A DNA stretch of 41,840 nt from Parapedobacter soli. GTDB taxonomy: Bacteria; Bacteroidota; Bacteroidia; Sphingobacteriales; Sphingobacteriaceae. Position numbers and translations under genes: made by a program. The notes beneath the pieces were generated by a model that was not told where the DNA came from, searched no databases, and saw only the letters and a program-made list of their open reading frames with translations. Location of the stretch: contig NZ_JAMXAY010000032.1 in NCBI RefSeq assembly GCF_025460835.1, positions 17,804 to 59,643 of the forward strand, given 5' to 3'. This document shows, one piece after another, positions 34,332-41,840 of this stretch (the stretch's first letter is position 1; every line of letters starts with the position of its first letter).

Positions 34332-35480
34332 AACGCCTTTGGCGAGGCGTTCAAGCCCTTCTTCGAGCAACGGCCGGGGGCAAGCAATATTCATGCGCAG
34401 AAAACCTTCGCCAGCATTGCCGTACAGCGTGCCCGGATTAAGCCACACCTTCTCTTGCCCTACCAGTTTATCGGAAAAATCTGCCGACGAAGTGAGGACG
34501 GCACGGCAGTCCAACCACGCCAGGTAAGTAGCCTCCAAGGGTACGACCTTAATCTGGGGCAGGCGCTCCGAACAGAAATCCGTCAAATAAGCAAAATTGC
34601 TGCTGAGGTATGCTTTGAGCGAATCGAGCCAAGCTTCCCCCTGCTCGTATGCCGCAATCAATGCCGTTATCGCAAACGGGCTCAACAGCTCCCTCTCTTG
34701 TACGGTGAGCACATGCTGAATCCGCTTCATAAGGTCGGGGTGCTCACAAAATAAATAGCCAACCTGCAATCCAGCTAGGTTAAACGTTTTGCTCGGCGAA
34801 CTGACCGTAACCGACCGGAGTCCGTCGCCGCTGCCCAATGAGGCGAACGGAATGTGCTTATACCCGTCGTAAACCAAGTCGGAGTGGATTTCATCCGATA
34901 GAACCAATACGTCGTGCCGTGCACATATCTCCCTTATTCTGGTGAGTTCTTCCGCTGTCCACACACGTCCCGCGGGATTGTGGGGGTTGCATAACATCAA
35001 GAGTTTCACTGCTGGGTCTGACGCTTTTACTTCCAAATCCCCGAAGTCGATGCGGTATCGGCCATCTTCGAAAAGCAACGTATTCTCGACCACCTCCCGA
35101 TCGCAATGGGCAATAGCTATATAAAAATGGTTGTAAACCGGCGGTTGCACCAACACTTTCCCGCCAGAGCCTGTAAGTGCCCTGATGATGGCAGACAAGG
35201 CGGGTATTACCCCCGTAACCGGTCGGATCCATTCTTTCTGCAGCATGTAGCCGTGCCGCTTTTGCCACCAGCCGATAATGGCATCGAAGAAGCGGTCGGG
35301 GGTCTGCGTATAGCCAAAGACGCCATGGGCCACCCGTTTTTCCAAAGCCGCTTGGACGGCTGGCGCAGTCTTGAAATCCATATCCGCAATCCACATGGGC
35401 AACACATCGTGTCCGGCGGCATCCCACTTGATGCTATCGGTTCCTTTTCTGTCTACATACTCATCAAAATGATTATCCAT
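34320..35480 (-). CDS. MalY/PatB-family PLP-dependent lyase or aminotransferase
   Basis: The 386-aa fold-type I PLP enzyme has N-terminal DEYVDRKGTDSIKWDAAG and LPMWIADMDFKTAPAV, which mark the MalY/PatB (cystathionine beta-lyase-like) group. Other motifs are NPHNPAGRVWTAEEL, VLSDEIHSDLVY and the PLP lysine at 231 in SSPSKTFNLAGLQ. A C-terminal Arg region lies in RMNIACPRPLLEEGLERL. It probably cleaves the C-S bond of cystathionine or cysteine-like substrates, in the cytosol. The exact substrate cannot be told from sequence. The promoter faces the 40-aa gene across a 122-nt gap. Confidence 0.93.
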   Translation of the reverse strand: MDNHFDEYVDRKGTDSIKWDAAGHDVLPMWIADMDFKTAPAVQAALEKRVAHGVFGYTQTPDRFFDAIIGWWQKRHGYMLQKEWIRPVTGVIPALSAIIRALTGSGGKVLVQPPVYNHFYIAIAHCDREVVENTLLFEDGRYRIDFGDLEVKASDPAVKLLMLCNPHNPAGRVWTAEELTRIREICARHDVLVLSDEIHSDLVYDGYKHIPFASLGSGDGLRSVTVSSPSKTFNLAGLQVGYLFCEHPDLMKRIQHVLTVQERELLSPFAITALIAAYEQGEAWLDSLKAYLSSNFAYLTDFCSERLPQIKVVPLEATYLAWLDCRAVLTSSADFSDKLVGQEKVWLNPGTLYGNAGEGFLRMNIACPRPLLEEGLERLAKGVKKA

Positions 35481-35602
35481 GGTTCTTCGCTGTCTATGCC
35501 GGCTAATATAGGATTAAGCATATAAAACAGCAAGGCTACCAGCGGCACCCAACCAAAACCTTATCGCCGTTTTGTTGTTATAAGCCCAATTAGGTAACGA
35601 CT

Positions 35603-35725
35603 ATGAACAAATTATTCAGGCCACTGATTGCCGGGTGGGGCGCGAAAAAAATGGGCTTCGGATGCTTCGGCACCATCATCATTTTTATTATCCTCTATTA
35701 CTTGCTGGGTTATCTCTTTGGCTAA
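35603..35725 (+). CDS. 40-aa membrane microprotein
   Basis: An ATG at 35603 opens a 40-codon frame ending in TAA at 35723-35725. It starts MNKLFRPLIAGWGAKKMGFG and is followed by about 20 residues that are almost all hydrophobic (GTIIIFIILYYLLGYLFG). That is a short basic N-terminus with Lys15, Lys16 and Gly-rich spacing, then one transmembrane helix. I recognise similar small proteins in other Bacteroidota but know of no function. The last 38 nt overlap the end of the EamA gene on the opposite strand. It faces the MalY-type gene divergently over 122 nt, which leaves room for a promoter, although no clear TAnnTTTG is visible. Confidence 0.7.
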   Translation: MNKLFRPLIAGWGAKKMGFGCFGTIIIFIILYYLLGYLFG

Positions 35726-36644
35726 GTGCTTCATCGGGCACCGAGGGGGCTGCCACTAGGGTTGCGGGGCCTGTGTTGGGTTTCCGCTGGATCAGGTAGA
35801 CCCCCAGCAAGATCAGCATGCCCCCCAGGGCATGCGACCACCCCAGCCGTTCTCCATCGAGCACCCCCCACATCACAGCAACGATGGGTATGAGATAGGT
35901 AACCATCGACGCAAACAGTGCGGAGGTAAGCTGAAGCAGCTTGTAATAAAGGATCATCGCCAGGGCCGTGCCCACCAACCCGAGTATGGCCACATATCCG
36001 AGGCCTTTCCACTGCGCTGGTGTACCGGCAAACGTGGAGAAAAAATCAGTGAACCCCAGTATGATGAGCGCAGGACCGAACCAGATGGTAAAAACGGCGG
36101 CAGAAAGTTTGAACGACGGAATGCCCGAAAGATACCGGTTGATGATTAAGCCATTCATGCCATAAAAGGCAGTAGCCAATATGATGAGCAGCGAATGTGA
36201 TACGTCGCTCCGGCCGCCATCGGTGTCGGCACCGATCAATAAGGCTGCGCCGGAAAAGCCGATGATGACTCCCACAACCTGCCATAACCGGCTCCGGACC
36301 CCGAAAAACAGAAACCCGAATAAAAGGACAAACATCGGCACAAGGGAATCGAGGATGGCTGCCATAGAGCTACTCACCCGCTCCTGGGCCAAGGGAAAAA
36401 GAAACATCGGAATGAAGTTGCCCATGCCCCCGCCGGCAATGACCCAGGGAATCAGCTTCTTCGGGATATGCTTAAAACTCCTTACACCAAAGAACACTAG
36501 GGCCAGCCCTGCCACGCACAAGCGCAAAGCACCCACTTCCATGGGTGTATATACCAATAGTCCCTGTTTGATAAGAATGAAAGAACTCCCCCAAGTGAGG
36601 GTGAGAATGGCCAACAGGCCCCACTTCTGATATACCGGATGCAC
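35688..36644 (-). CDS. EamA/RhaT-family (DMT) transporter
   Basis: The inner-membrane protein has ten predicted helices in two EamA repeats. The first opens LLAILTLTWGSSFILIKQGL and the second begins near SLLIILATAFYGMNGLIINRYL. A polar C-terminal tail of about 40 residues follows. Family members export amino acids or metabolites; the substrate is unknown. The frame can extend to a TTG at 36,662, but that TTG lies in a TTTG that could itself be a -7 element (GACATTTG). I therefore prefer the in-frame GTG at 36,644, giving about 318 aa (MHPVYQKWG). The end overlaps the 40-aa gene on the opposite strand by 38 nt. Confidence 0.9.
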   Translation of the reverse strand: MHPVYQKWGLLAILTLTWGSSFILIKQGLLVYTPMEVGALRLCVAGLALVFFGVRSFKHIPKKLIPWVIAGGGMGNFIPMFLFPLAQERVSSSMAAILDSLVPMFVLLFGFLFFGVRSRLWQVVGVIIGFSGAALLIGADTDGGRSDVSHSLLIILATAFYGMNGLIINRYLSGIPSFKLSAAVFTIWFGPALIILGFTDFFSTFAGTPAQWKGLGYVAILGLVGTALAMILYYKLLQLTSALFASMVTYLIPIVAVMWGVLDGERLGWSHALGGMLILLGVYLIQRKPNTGPATLVAAPSVPDEALSQRDNPASNRG

Positions 36645-36699
36645 CTGAACTTTTTTGCACAAATGTCCGATTTTTTATCCAGAGTAGGGCCCGCTTTTT

Positions 36700-37635
36700 T
36701 CAGTCGGTACGCAAATACACGTTCTTGTAGGTCGACTTCAGAATGAGATCGATGCCTCCGCCATTGACGGTGCCTTCGATGTTTTCCCCTATCCCGCCGC
36801 GGAATATGGTTGCGATAGAAATGCCCGTACCCGATGACGGCGGTGATGCAATCAGGATATCGCGCATGGAATCCAATGGAACGGCAATGCCTTCGGCCAC
36901 CTTGACCTCTCCGCCTTCAACGCTTGTCACACGATCCGGGGCCTTGATAGCAACTCTTTCTTCATCAGCTGCTTCGGGCCTAATAGCGATATTGAAGTCA
37001 CTCGCGGCATATAGCTTGCCGTAGCTCGTACCCATGGTCAGGTTGGCCTTCGTTGAAGCCGGCATAGCCACATCCACATGCCCATAGACTGAAACAATGG
37101 ATATGGGGCCCTTGACATCGTTGGCAAAAGTGGCCTCAATATTTTTGTAAAGACTCTTAATGTTCATGGGCCCGCTATTGTTTTCCAGGACGACATCATT
37201 ATACGACGTGGAGACTTCAATTTCCCCTTTTATGTTCTTGATCAACAAGGTGTCGGCGAAGATGGACTTATTGTTGTTGAAAACAATGTCTAAGGCGTTG
37301 GGCACCCGGATGTACAAGATATCACCACGGCTGCTGTTTCCCACAGGGTTTACTTCGATATCGCTCCCTTTTTTGGTTACGCTGATCCCCAAGCCGGTGT
37401 TATCGGTAAAACCGGAGCTGCTCAGGGCTTGCAACCCTTTGGCCCGTTCATCTTCCTCCTCAGGAACGCCCTGATTGCTGAAAACGATTTCATTTCCGGC
37501 ATAACCCTCGATACGGGCGCCGTTAAGGTTAAGGTAAAGTTTGCCGGCAGGCTTGTCGACCCGATATTCCTTCTGCGCCAATGCCGGAAGGCTAAGGGCC
37601 AAAAGGAGTGTCCAAGTGATTGTTTGCTTCTTCAT
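36700..37635 (-). CDS. Exported DUF4097/DUF4098-type beta-repeat protein
   Basis: The 311-aa product has a signal peptide (MKKQTITWTLLLALSLPALAQ) and then a repetitive beta structure. Strands have the pattern IKNIKGEIEVSTSYNDVVLENNSG, SLYKNIEATFAND, SIVSVYGHVDVAMPA and MGTSYGKLYAAS, as in DUF4097/DUF4098 adhesin-like beta-solenoids. It carries no catalytic motif. It starts 20 nt after the anti-sigma-like gene and is the last gene of the sigma operon. DUF4097 proteins are often linked to envelope regulators, so a surface or periplasmic structural or sensing role is a fair inference. Confidence 0.82.
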   Translation of the reverse strand: MKKQTITWTLLLALSLPALAQKEYRVDKPAGKLYLNLNGARIEGYAGNEIVFSNQGVPEEEDERAKGLQALSSSGFTDNTGLGISVTKKGSDIEVNPVGNSSRGDILYIRVPNALDIVFNNNKSIFADTLLIKNIKGEIEVSTSYNDVVLENNSGPMNIKSLYKNIEATFANDVKGPISIVSVYGHVDVAMPASTKANLTMGTSYGKLYAASDFNIAIRPEAADEERVAIKAPDRVTSVEGGEVKVAEGIAVPLDSMRDILIASPPSSGTGISIATIFRGGIGENIEGTVNGGGIDLILKSTYKNVYLRTD

Positions 37636-37655
37636 TGTATTCTTTTTAAGTATGT

Positions 37656-38411
37656 TTAAAGTTTCTCTTGATATAACAATACGGCATAGGCTTCGTCTTT
37701 CACCGCCTCAAACGTATACGGGTTGCGCGCCACCGCAAACAACGCTTCTTCAATTCCTACGTGATCTATCCGTGCGGCGATCCGTACAATCCCCAACTGC
37801 ACCAGCGGGTCATCCTGTGTGGTGAGCGCAGCGGCCAGCAGGTCGGCTACTTGCGGATCGTCGATGCGGCGGCTGAGTACGTCTAGGGCAGCCAGGCGCA
37901 CGTTCGTGTTTCCGTCGCGATTCATGGTTTCCGATAGCATGGCTACGATACGTCCGTTCATCCGCCCCGATTGCTCGATTTCCAAGATGGCCGCCAGCCG
38001 CGTGCTTGCCGATGTGCTGTCGGCCAGCCGAACAGCGAGGGGTACCGGTGCCGGTTCCCGGGGCGCGACCCTATGACGGGCTTCTTGTGGCTGCTCCTCC
38101 ACGGGCGCCTCCACCGGTAGCTCTACTTGAGCAGTAACGGAGGAATCGGCGGTACGTGGTGCGGGCTCAACAGGCTGATGTACGATTTGAGGTTCGCTGT
38201 GGCGCTGTATCGCCTCACCATCAAAAAACAGGTATGTACAGACCAGCCCGATCAGCAGCGACGCTGCAACCAGCCAGGCTGCACGCCGATACCGCCTTTC
38301 CGGCTTAAGCTGCATCTGCAGGCGCCGCAGCACACCTGTGGGCGGCTCCAGTCCGTCGAACGCCTCGCGGTGCTGTTGTACGAATTTCTTTAGCGGGTCA
38401 TTCATGATCAT
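37656..38411 (-). CDS. Membrane anti-sigma-like protein with C-terminal HEAT repeats
   Basis: The 251-aa product starts with a short cytosolic part (DPLKKFVQQHREAFDGLEPP), as in Bacteroidota anti-sigma factors. One membrane helix follows (about 45-63; AAWLVAASLLIGLVCTYLFF), then a Pro/Glu-rich linker (about 70-125). The periplasmic C-terminus shows three HEAT-type helical repeats (VRLAALDVLSRRIDDPQVADLL, VQLGIVRIAARIDHVGIEEAL, then a third). Its ATG overlaps the sigma gene stop (ATGA), so synthesis is coupled to the sigma factor. The short N-terminus would bind the sigma factor, and the HEAT part may receive a signal or a protease. The role is inferred from context; there is no classic zinc motif. 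Confidence 0.82.
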   Translation of the reverse strand: MIMNDPLKKFVQQHREAFDGLEPPTGVLRRLQMQLKPERRYRRAAWLVAASLLIGLVCTYLFFDGEAIQRHSEPQIVHQPVEPAPRTADSSVTAQVELPVEAPVEEQPQEARHRVAPREPAPVPLAVRLADSTSASTRLAAILEIEQSGRMNGRIVAMLSETMNRDGNTNVRLAALDVLSRRIDDPQVADLLAAALTTQDDPLVQLGIVRIAARIDHVGIEEALFAVARNPYTFEAVKDEAYAVLLYQEKL

Positions 38412-39028
38412 GTCCTATCTTTCAGTGATTGTATTACTTTTTTCTTGGCACGGTGGTATTGCGTCCGCACCGTACTGTGTGAAATGCCCAGCATCCCAGC
38501 GATTTCCTCTTGCGGGATATCTTCAAAGAGATACAGGTTCAATATGGTTTTATACCCTTGGGGCAATTGATCTATAGCCAGTTTGACATCCTCAACCTTG
38601 CAATCAAATAGTTGGTCTGCCTCTAGGTCGTACGCTTCCTCGTCCGCCACATCAAGTTCATCGTTATCGAAAAAAATAATTTTCCTTTTCCGCAGGTGGG
38701 TAATCGAACGATTTAAGGCAATCCGATGGATCCAAGAACCGAAACTGCTGGCATTCTGCAGCCGGTGAATATTGGAAAACGCATGGTAGAACGACTCCTG
38801 CAAGATATCTTCGGCCTCGGCGGTATGCGATACGATACGGCAGATGGAGTTATAGACCGGCCGGGCATATCGGTTATATAACGTGGTAAAGCCGGTATCG
38901 TGCCCATGATGGCACAGAGCAACTAATTCAATTTCGTCCTTTTTATCCGTAGGCTGCAAGAGTTTTTCCTTATGTGATTCATTGTTAAGTCGCGGAGTGC
39001 TCAAAAATGTTGCATGGCAATTTCCCAT
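38408..39028 (-). CDS. RNA polymerase sigma-70 factor, ECF subfamily
   Basis: The protein of about 206 aa has sigma region 2 (FTTLYNRYARPVYNSICRIV, then EAEDILQESFYHAFSNI) and region 4 (LPQGYKTILNLYLFEDIPQE, then EIAGMLGISHSTVRTQYHRAKKKV). The linker is acidic and unusually long (DNDELDVADEEAYDLEADQ). The frame extends one codon to a TTG; I chose the ATG at 39,028. It heads a three-gene operon with its likely anti-sigma factor and the DUF4097 protein. It probably controls envelope-related genes, perhaps including its own operon. Confidence 0.95.
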   Translation of the reverse strand: MGNCHATFLSTPRLNNESHKEKLLQPTDKKDEIELVALCHHGHDTGFTTLYNRYARPVYNSICRIVSHTAEAEDILQESFYHAFSNIHRLQNASSFGSWIHRIALNRSITHLRKRKIIFFDNDELDVADEEAYDLEADQLFDCKVEDVKLAIDQLPQGYKTILNLYLFEDIPQEEIAGMLGISHSTVRTQYHRAKKKVIQSLKDRT

Positions 39029-39097
39029 CAAGGTAAAAATAATTGTTGGTTTATGTTTATTTTTAACTCCTGTAATCGGTTAATGAGTCTACGCACC

Positions 39098-40906
39098 ATG
39101 AAATTCCCTTCCCTTATCAGCCTTTCAAGAAATTCGGTCGCCGTTTTCAAACGCTTCCCTACGCTGTTTGTTGTCGTGGTGTTCGCTACAGCTTTAGCGT
39201 ACTTTTTAATGGGCGATCCCCCGTTAGACGATGGGGTGGAGCATCAGCTTTGGCAATTATTGGCTACGTGCGATCTATTGCTTACACTCGGCCTCGCCAC
39301 CGACCTTTTTGCCGAATCGAGGGCATTCAACGGCATCCGCAAATGGGGCCTTCGGGCAGCGGTATTCGTCGTGTGCGGCCTGCTGTACACGGTGCTTGAC
39401 CCTGCCGAATACCAAACAGATATGGTGCGATTCGGCCTATTTATTTTTGCGTTCCACCAAGTTGTGGCTTTCGCCCCCTTTATCAAGCGCGGCAGCAACA
39501 GCGACTTCTGGAACTTCAACAAGGTGTTATTCCTCCGTTTCCTCACCGCTGTGCTCTACTCGGTATCGTTATACGCCGGGCTCGCGGTAGCCCTATTTGG
39601 CATCGAAGAACTTTTTAATCTCGATGTGCCTTCAGAAACCTATGGGCGCCTTTTCGTTTTGGTAGCTATCGGGTTCAACACCCTGTTTTTTCTGGCAGGG
39701 GTGCCCACGGCATTTGAAACCACGCCAGCGGCGGGATCCTATCCAAAAGGGCTCAAGATATTTACGCAATACGTGCTCATACCCTTAATGACGATTTATC
39801 TGGCCATTTTGCTGGTGTACGAAGTCAAGATATTGGTCGAATGGGAAATGCCAAAGGGGATCGTGGCCACCCTCATATTGGGTTATGCAGTGTTTGGCGT
39901 GCTCTCACTCCTGCTTATCTGGCCCATACACAACGCCGACGGGAACCGCTGGGTTAGGTTCTTTTCAAAGTCGTTTTACCTTACGATGATACCGCTCATC
40001 CTGTTATTGGCGCTCGCCGTGTACCAGCGTGTATCCTATTATGGATTTACCGAAAAGCGCTACATCCTCATGGCGCTGACCGTCTGGCTGGCGGCCATCA
40101 CCGTCTATTTCCTTTATTTCCGGAAGGACGACATCCGGCTGATACCGGTCAGCCTTGCCCTACTGGCGTTGGCAAGCACCTTCGGCCCGCAGAGTGCTAC
40201 CGCCATTTCGCGCCATTCGCAGCAGCAACGGCTGGCGGAACTGCTTAACGCCACGACGGAAGGCACGGACGAGCGCCCCAGCGTCATTACCTACCTTTTG
40301 GAAGCACATGGCCTGCAATCGATGCAGCTGTTTACCGAGACGGACCTGGATAGCCTGGATAAGGAAATTACGGCGGCCAACGCTGACCTGCCCCCATACC
40401 GCATTACGTGGTTAAAACGAGATAGCATCTTTGGCCTCTTGGATGTGCCACCGACCGGGGTGTCAGACGGGCGGCACCTCACAATCCGTCGGGAAGGTGC
40501 GGCGGTCATACCGGTGCGGGGATACGACTATGTCTATCGGATTGAGCCCTATGGATCTGACTCCACGGTGATAGCCATCGGAAAAAGCAGCGTGCGTATT
40601 TCTTTGGAACGCGACAGCTTACTCGCCGTCGAGGTAGAAATGGGAAACGATACAACCGTCTTCTTCGATTTGGAACCCTTAGTTGAAGAAATCTACCAAG
40701 CCAACAAAGAAAGGAAGCTTACGCCGAACGAAAATGACGGAACCGGGTTTCTATATCCCGCGGAAAAGATGGAAATACACCGGGAGACGCCCCGCTTTAC
40801 CATAACACTGCTCCTTGACCAGGTGAATGGTGATTTCCTTGCCCCTCATGAGGCGTCGAGCCGTGGCATATACGCCGTCGGTTATTTGCTGTTTAGGGAA
40901 AAGTAA
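39098..40906 (+). CDS. DUF4153-like multipass membrane protein
   Basis: The product is about 603 aa. The N-terminal about 395 residues contain roughly a dozen hydrophobic helices. They resemble DUF4153 proteins: LPxxI-like N-terminus, GIEELFNLDVPSETYGRLF, TQYVLIPLMTIYLAILLVYE and ILGYAVFGVLSLLLIWPI. A soluble C-terminal domain of about 200 residues follows, with VRGYDYVYRIEPYGSDST and FDLEPLVEEIY. The function of the family is not known. The frame extends to 39,014, but the sequence before 39,083 is unlike a protein start. ATGs at 39,083 and 39,098 are both possible. It is divergent from the sigma operon. Confidence 0.82.
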   Translation: MKFPSLISLSRNSVAVFKRFPTLFVVVVFATALAYFLMGDPPLDDGVEHQLWQLLATCDLLLTLGLATDLFAESRAFNGIRKWGLRAAVFVVCGLLYTVLDPAEYQTDMVRFGLFIFAFHQVVAFAPFIKRGSNSDFWNFNKVLFLRFLTAVLYSVSLYAGLAVALFGIEELFNLDVPSETYGRLFVLVAIGFNTLFFLAGVPTAFETTPAAGSYPKGLKIFTQYVLIPLMTIYLAILLVYEVKILVEWEMPKGIVATLILGYAVFGVLSLLLIWPIHNADGNRWVRFFSKSFYLTMIPLILLLALAVYQRVSYYGFTEKRYILMALTVWLAAITVYFLYFRKDDIRLIPVSLALLALASTFGPQSATAISRHSQQQRLAELLNATTEGTDERPSVITYLLEAHGLQSMQLFTETDLDSLDKEITAANADLPPYRITWLKRDSIFGLLDVPPTGVSDGRHLTIRREGAAVIPVRGYDYVYRIEPYGSDSTVIAIGKSSVRISLERDSLLAVEVEMGNDTTVFFDLEPLVEEIYQANKERKLTPNENDGTGFLYPAEKMEIHRETPRFTITLLLDQVNGDFLAPHEASSRGIYAVGYLLFREK

Positions 40907-40920
40907 TCCACTCCTTGTAA

Positions 40921-40940
40921 AATACCCCTTTTTAGGTATT
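40921..40940 (+). terminator. Hairpin downstream of the DUF4153-like gene
   Basis: A 6-bp perfect stem, AATACC and GGTATT, encloses an 8-nt loop just after the stop codon. There is no T-run after it, so a terminator role is uncertain. Confidence 0.25.
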
Positions 40941-41024
40941 GGCTATCGGTGTGCTTTTGCCGAGATTCACAATGATTTATCAATGGTAGGGAGCATGCAT
41001 CCGTTACTGAAAGACCGATGACCA

Positions 41025-41804
41025 ATGAGGGCAAATAAATATTATGATTTCTTCCTGAAATTCTACCGTACCGTCAAACACAACGTATTTTATATCCTTT
41101 TGTCGCTGGCCGTACCCTTGATATTGTGGAAAGTACAGGTGGGCCGCGACATCGTGGTTAGCCTCACCGAGCAGGGTAGCGACAATTATTTGAATATTCC
41201 ACTACTTATCGCAGCATTCTCGCTGCTTGCCCTGAGCAATTGGGTAATCCCTGTATTAGCCATAGATCTATGGGCGTTGGTCATGCGGCGGCCTGTCAGG
41301 TCCCAGCCGTTATTCGGCGGCCTCATCGCGCTGTACAATGGCGATACCGTAACCGGGCGAGTGCAGTTCCCGATCCGGTACTTTGCGAGCTTACCCTGGG
41401 TAATCTTCCTCTATGTTACCGTCCTTTCATTTTTTCCAAGCCAACCTGTTATTGCCATCATCACCATCGCGGCGTTGATACTGTGCGTTGTCTTGATAGA
41501 TTGGGCGTATCGCCGAAAGCGTGTCCCGCGGGTATTTCAGGGGTTATGGGATAATGTGGCCGAAACTAAGGCCGGGAACCGCGTGAAGGCGCTCCGTTAT
41601 GTGTTGGTAATGAGCTTGGTCTTTACGCTCTTCTTGATACTGGTCGGGTCGTTGGCATTCTGGCTCCGCACCAACCGCACGGGATTGACGGTGCTGGTAG
41701 TCGGCGCCAATTTTATTGGTCTGCTGGCCAATTATGCTTACATGAAGTTTGCAGAAAATGTGGATGTCCGCGTGGTCACCATCTCCTACTTTGTCAGTAA
41801 ATAG
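41025..41804 (+). CDS. Multipass membrane protein of unknown function (259 aa)
   Basis: The protein has five or six hydrophobic segments, near residues 22-40, 58-82, 120-142, 148-160, 190-212 and 222-240. A basic loop (YRRKRVPRVFQGLWDN) lies between the fourth and fifth. I do not recognise a family or catalytic motif. It follows the DUF4153-like gene on the same strand after 118 nt, with a hairpin between, so it may be separately transcribed. Codon use matches the neighbours. The start is the first ATG of the frame, MRANKYYDFFLKFYRTVKHN, a plausible amphipathic N-terminus. Confidence 0.78.
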   Translation: MRANKYYDFFLKFYRTVKHNVFYILLSLAVPLILWKVQVGRDIVVSLTEQGSDNYLNIPLLIAAFSLLALSNWVIPVLAIDLWALVMRRPVRSQPLFGGLIALYNGDTVTGRVQFPIRYFASLPWVIFLYVTVLSFFPSQPVIAIITIAALILCVVLIDWAYRRKRVPRVFQGLWDNVAETKAGNRVKALRYVLVMSLVFTLFLILVGSLAFWLRTNRTGLTVLVVGANFIGLLANYAYMKFAENVDVRVVTISYFVSK

Positions 41805-41840
41805 TCAACCCTTAAAAAGCCCAATATTTCTTTTTTGAAG

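Noticed and set aside
1-41840. tRNA or rRNA genes, insertion sequences, phage genes, CRISPR arrays, plasmid origin
   Set aside because: Gaps are short and were read individually. I saw no cloverleaf, transposase, integrase or regular repeat array.

Overview
The window looks like a chromosomal segment of a Bacteroidota organism, most likely a relatively GC-rich member of the Sphingobacteriales (Parapedobacter-like; this placement is inference). The evidence is a SusC/SusD polysaccharide utilisation locus with a hybrid two-component regulator, FtsX-type ABC permeases, TAnnTTTG promoter elements, weak Shine-Dalgarno sequences and a barrel-less TonB-plug protein. I see no insertion sequence, prophage, CRISPR array, tRNA or rRNA.

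Region 1 (1-13,273, minus strand) is a polysaccharide utilisation locus: a hybrid two-component sensor/regulator, a secreted PA14-containing GH31 enzyme (probably an alpha-xylosidase), SusC, SusD and a surface glycan-binding lipoprotein cut by the left edge. A 9-bp direct repeat repeated at 22 bp lies just upstream of a TAGCTTTG promoter element in front of the GH31 gene. It is a good candidate operator for the regulator. Region 2 (13,299-18,677) holds a frameshifted C-terminal remnant of a CPA1-type Na+/H+ antiporter, typA/bipA, kbl, and an operon of a conserved unknown protein with idi.

Region 3 (18,696-28,064) holds an unknown 209-aa protein, a carboxyl-terminal processing protease, an ABC ATPase and an FtsX-type ABC permease separated by an oppositely oriented MFS gene, then a Nudix hydrolase and a phosphoglucomutase in tight tandem. 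Both ABC genes are preceded by paired TGTCCG..CGRACA palindromes. Sigma-54-like -24/-12 sequences lie the same 75-76 bp downstream of the nearer palindrome in both cases. This suggests a shared enhancer-binding-protein regulon, and it is the most striking non-coding signal in the window.

Region 4 (28,127-32,975, minus) has a small dihaem cytochrome c. Next come a 2,4-dienoyl-CoA reductase and a delta3,delta2-enoyl-CoA isomerase (auxiliary beta-oxidation of unsaturated fatty acids) in a tight operon with a 904-aa macroglobulin-like/TonB-plug protein. Region 5 (33,032-36,662) has purD, a MalY/PatB-type lyase, an unlisted 40-aa membrane microprotein and an EamA transporter. Region 6 (36,700-41,804) has an ECF sigma factor, its likely membrane anti-sigma factor with a HEAT-repeat tail, a DUF4097-type exported protein, and two divergent membrane proteins (DUF4153-like and unknown).

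Most functional calls rest on motifs I read directly. Substrate and regulon assignments are inference.
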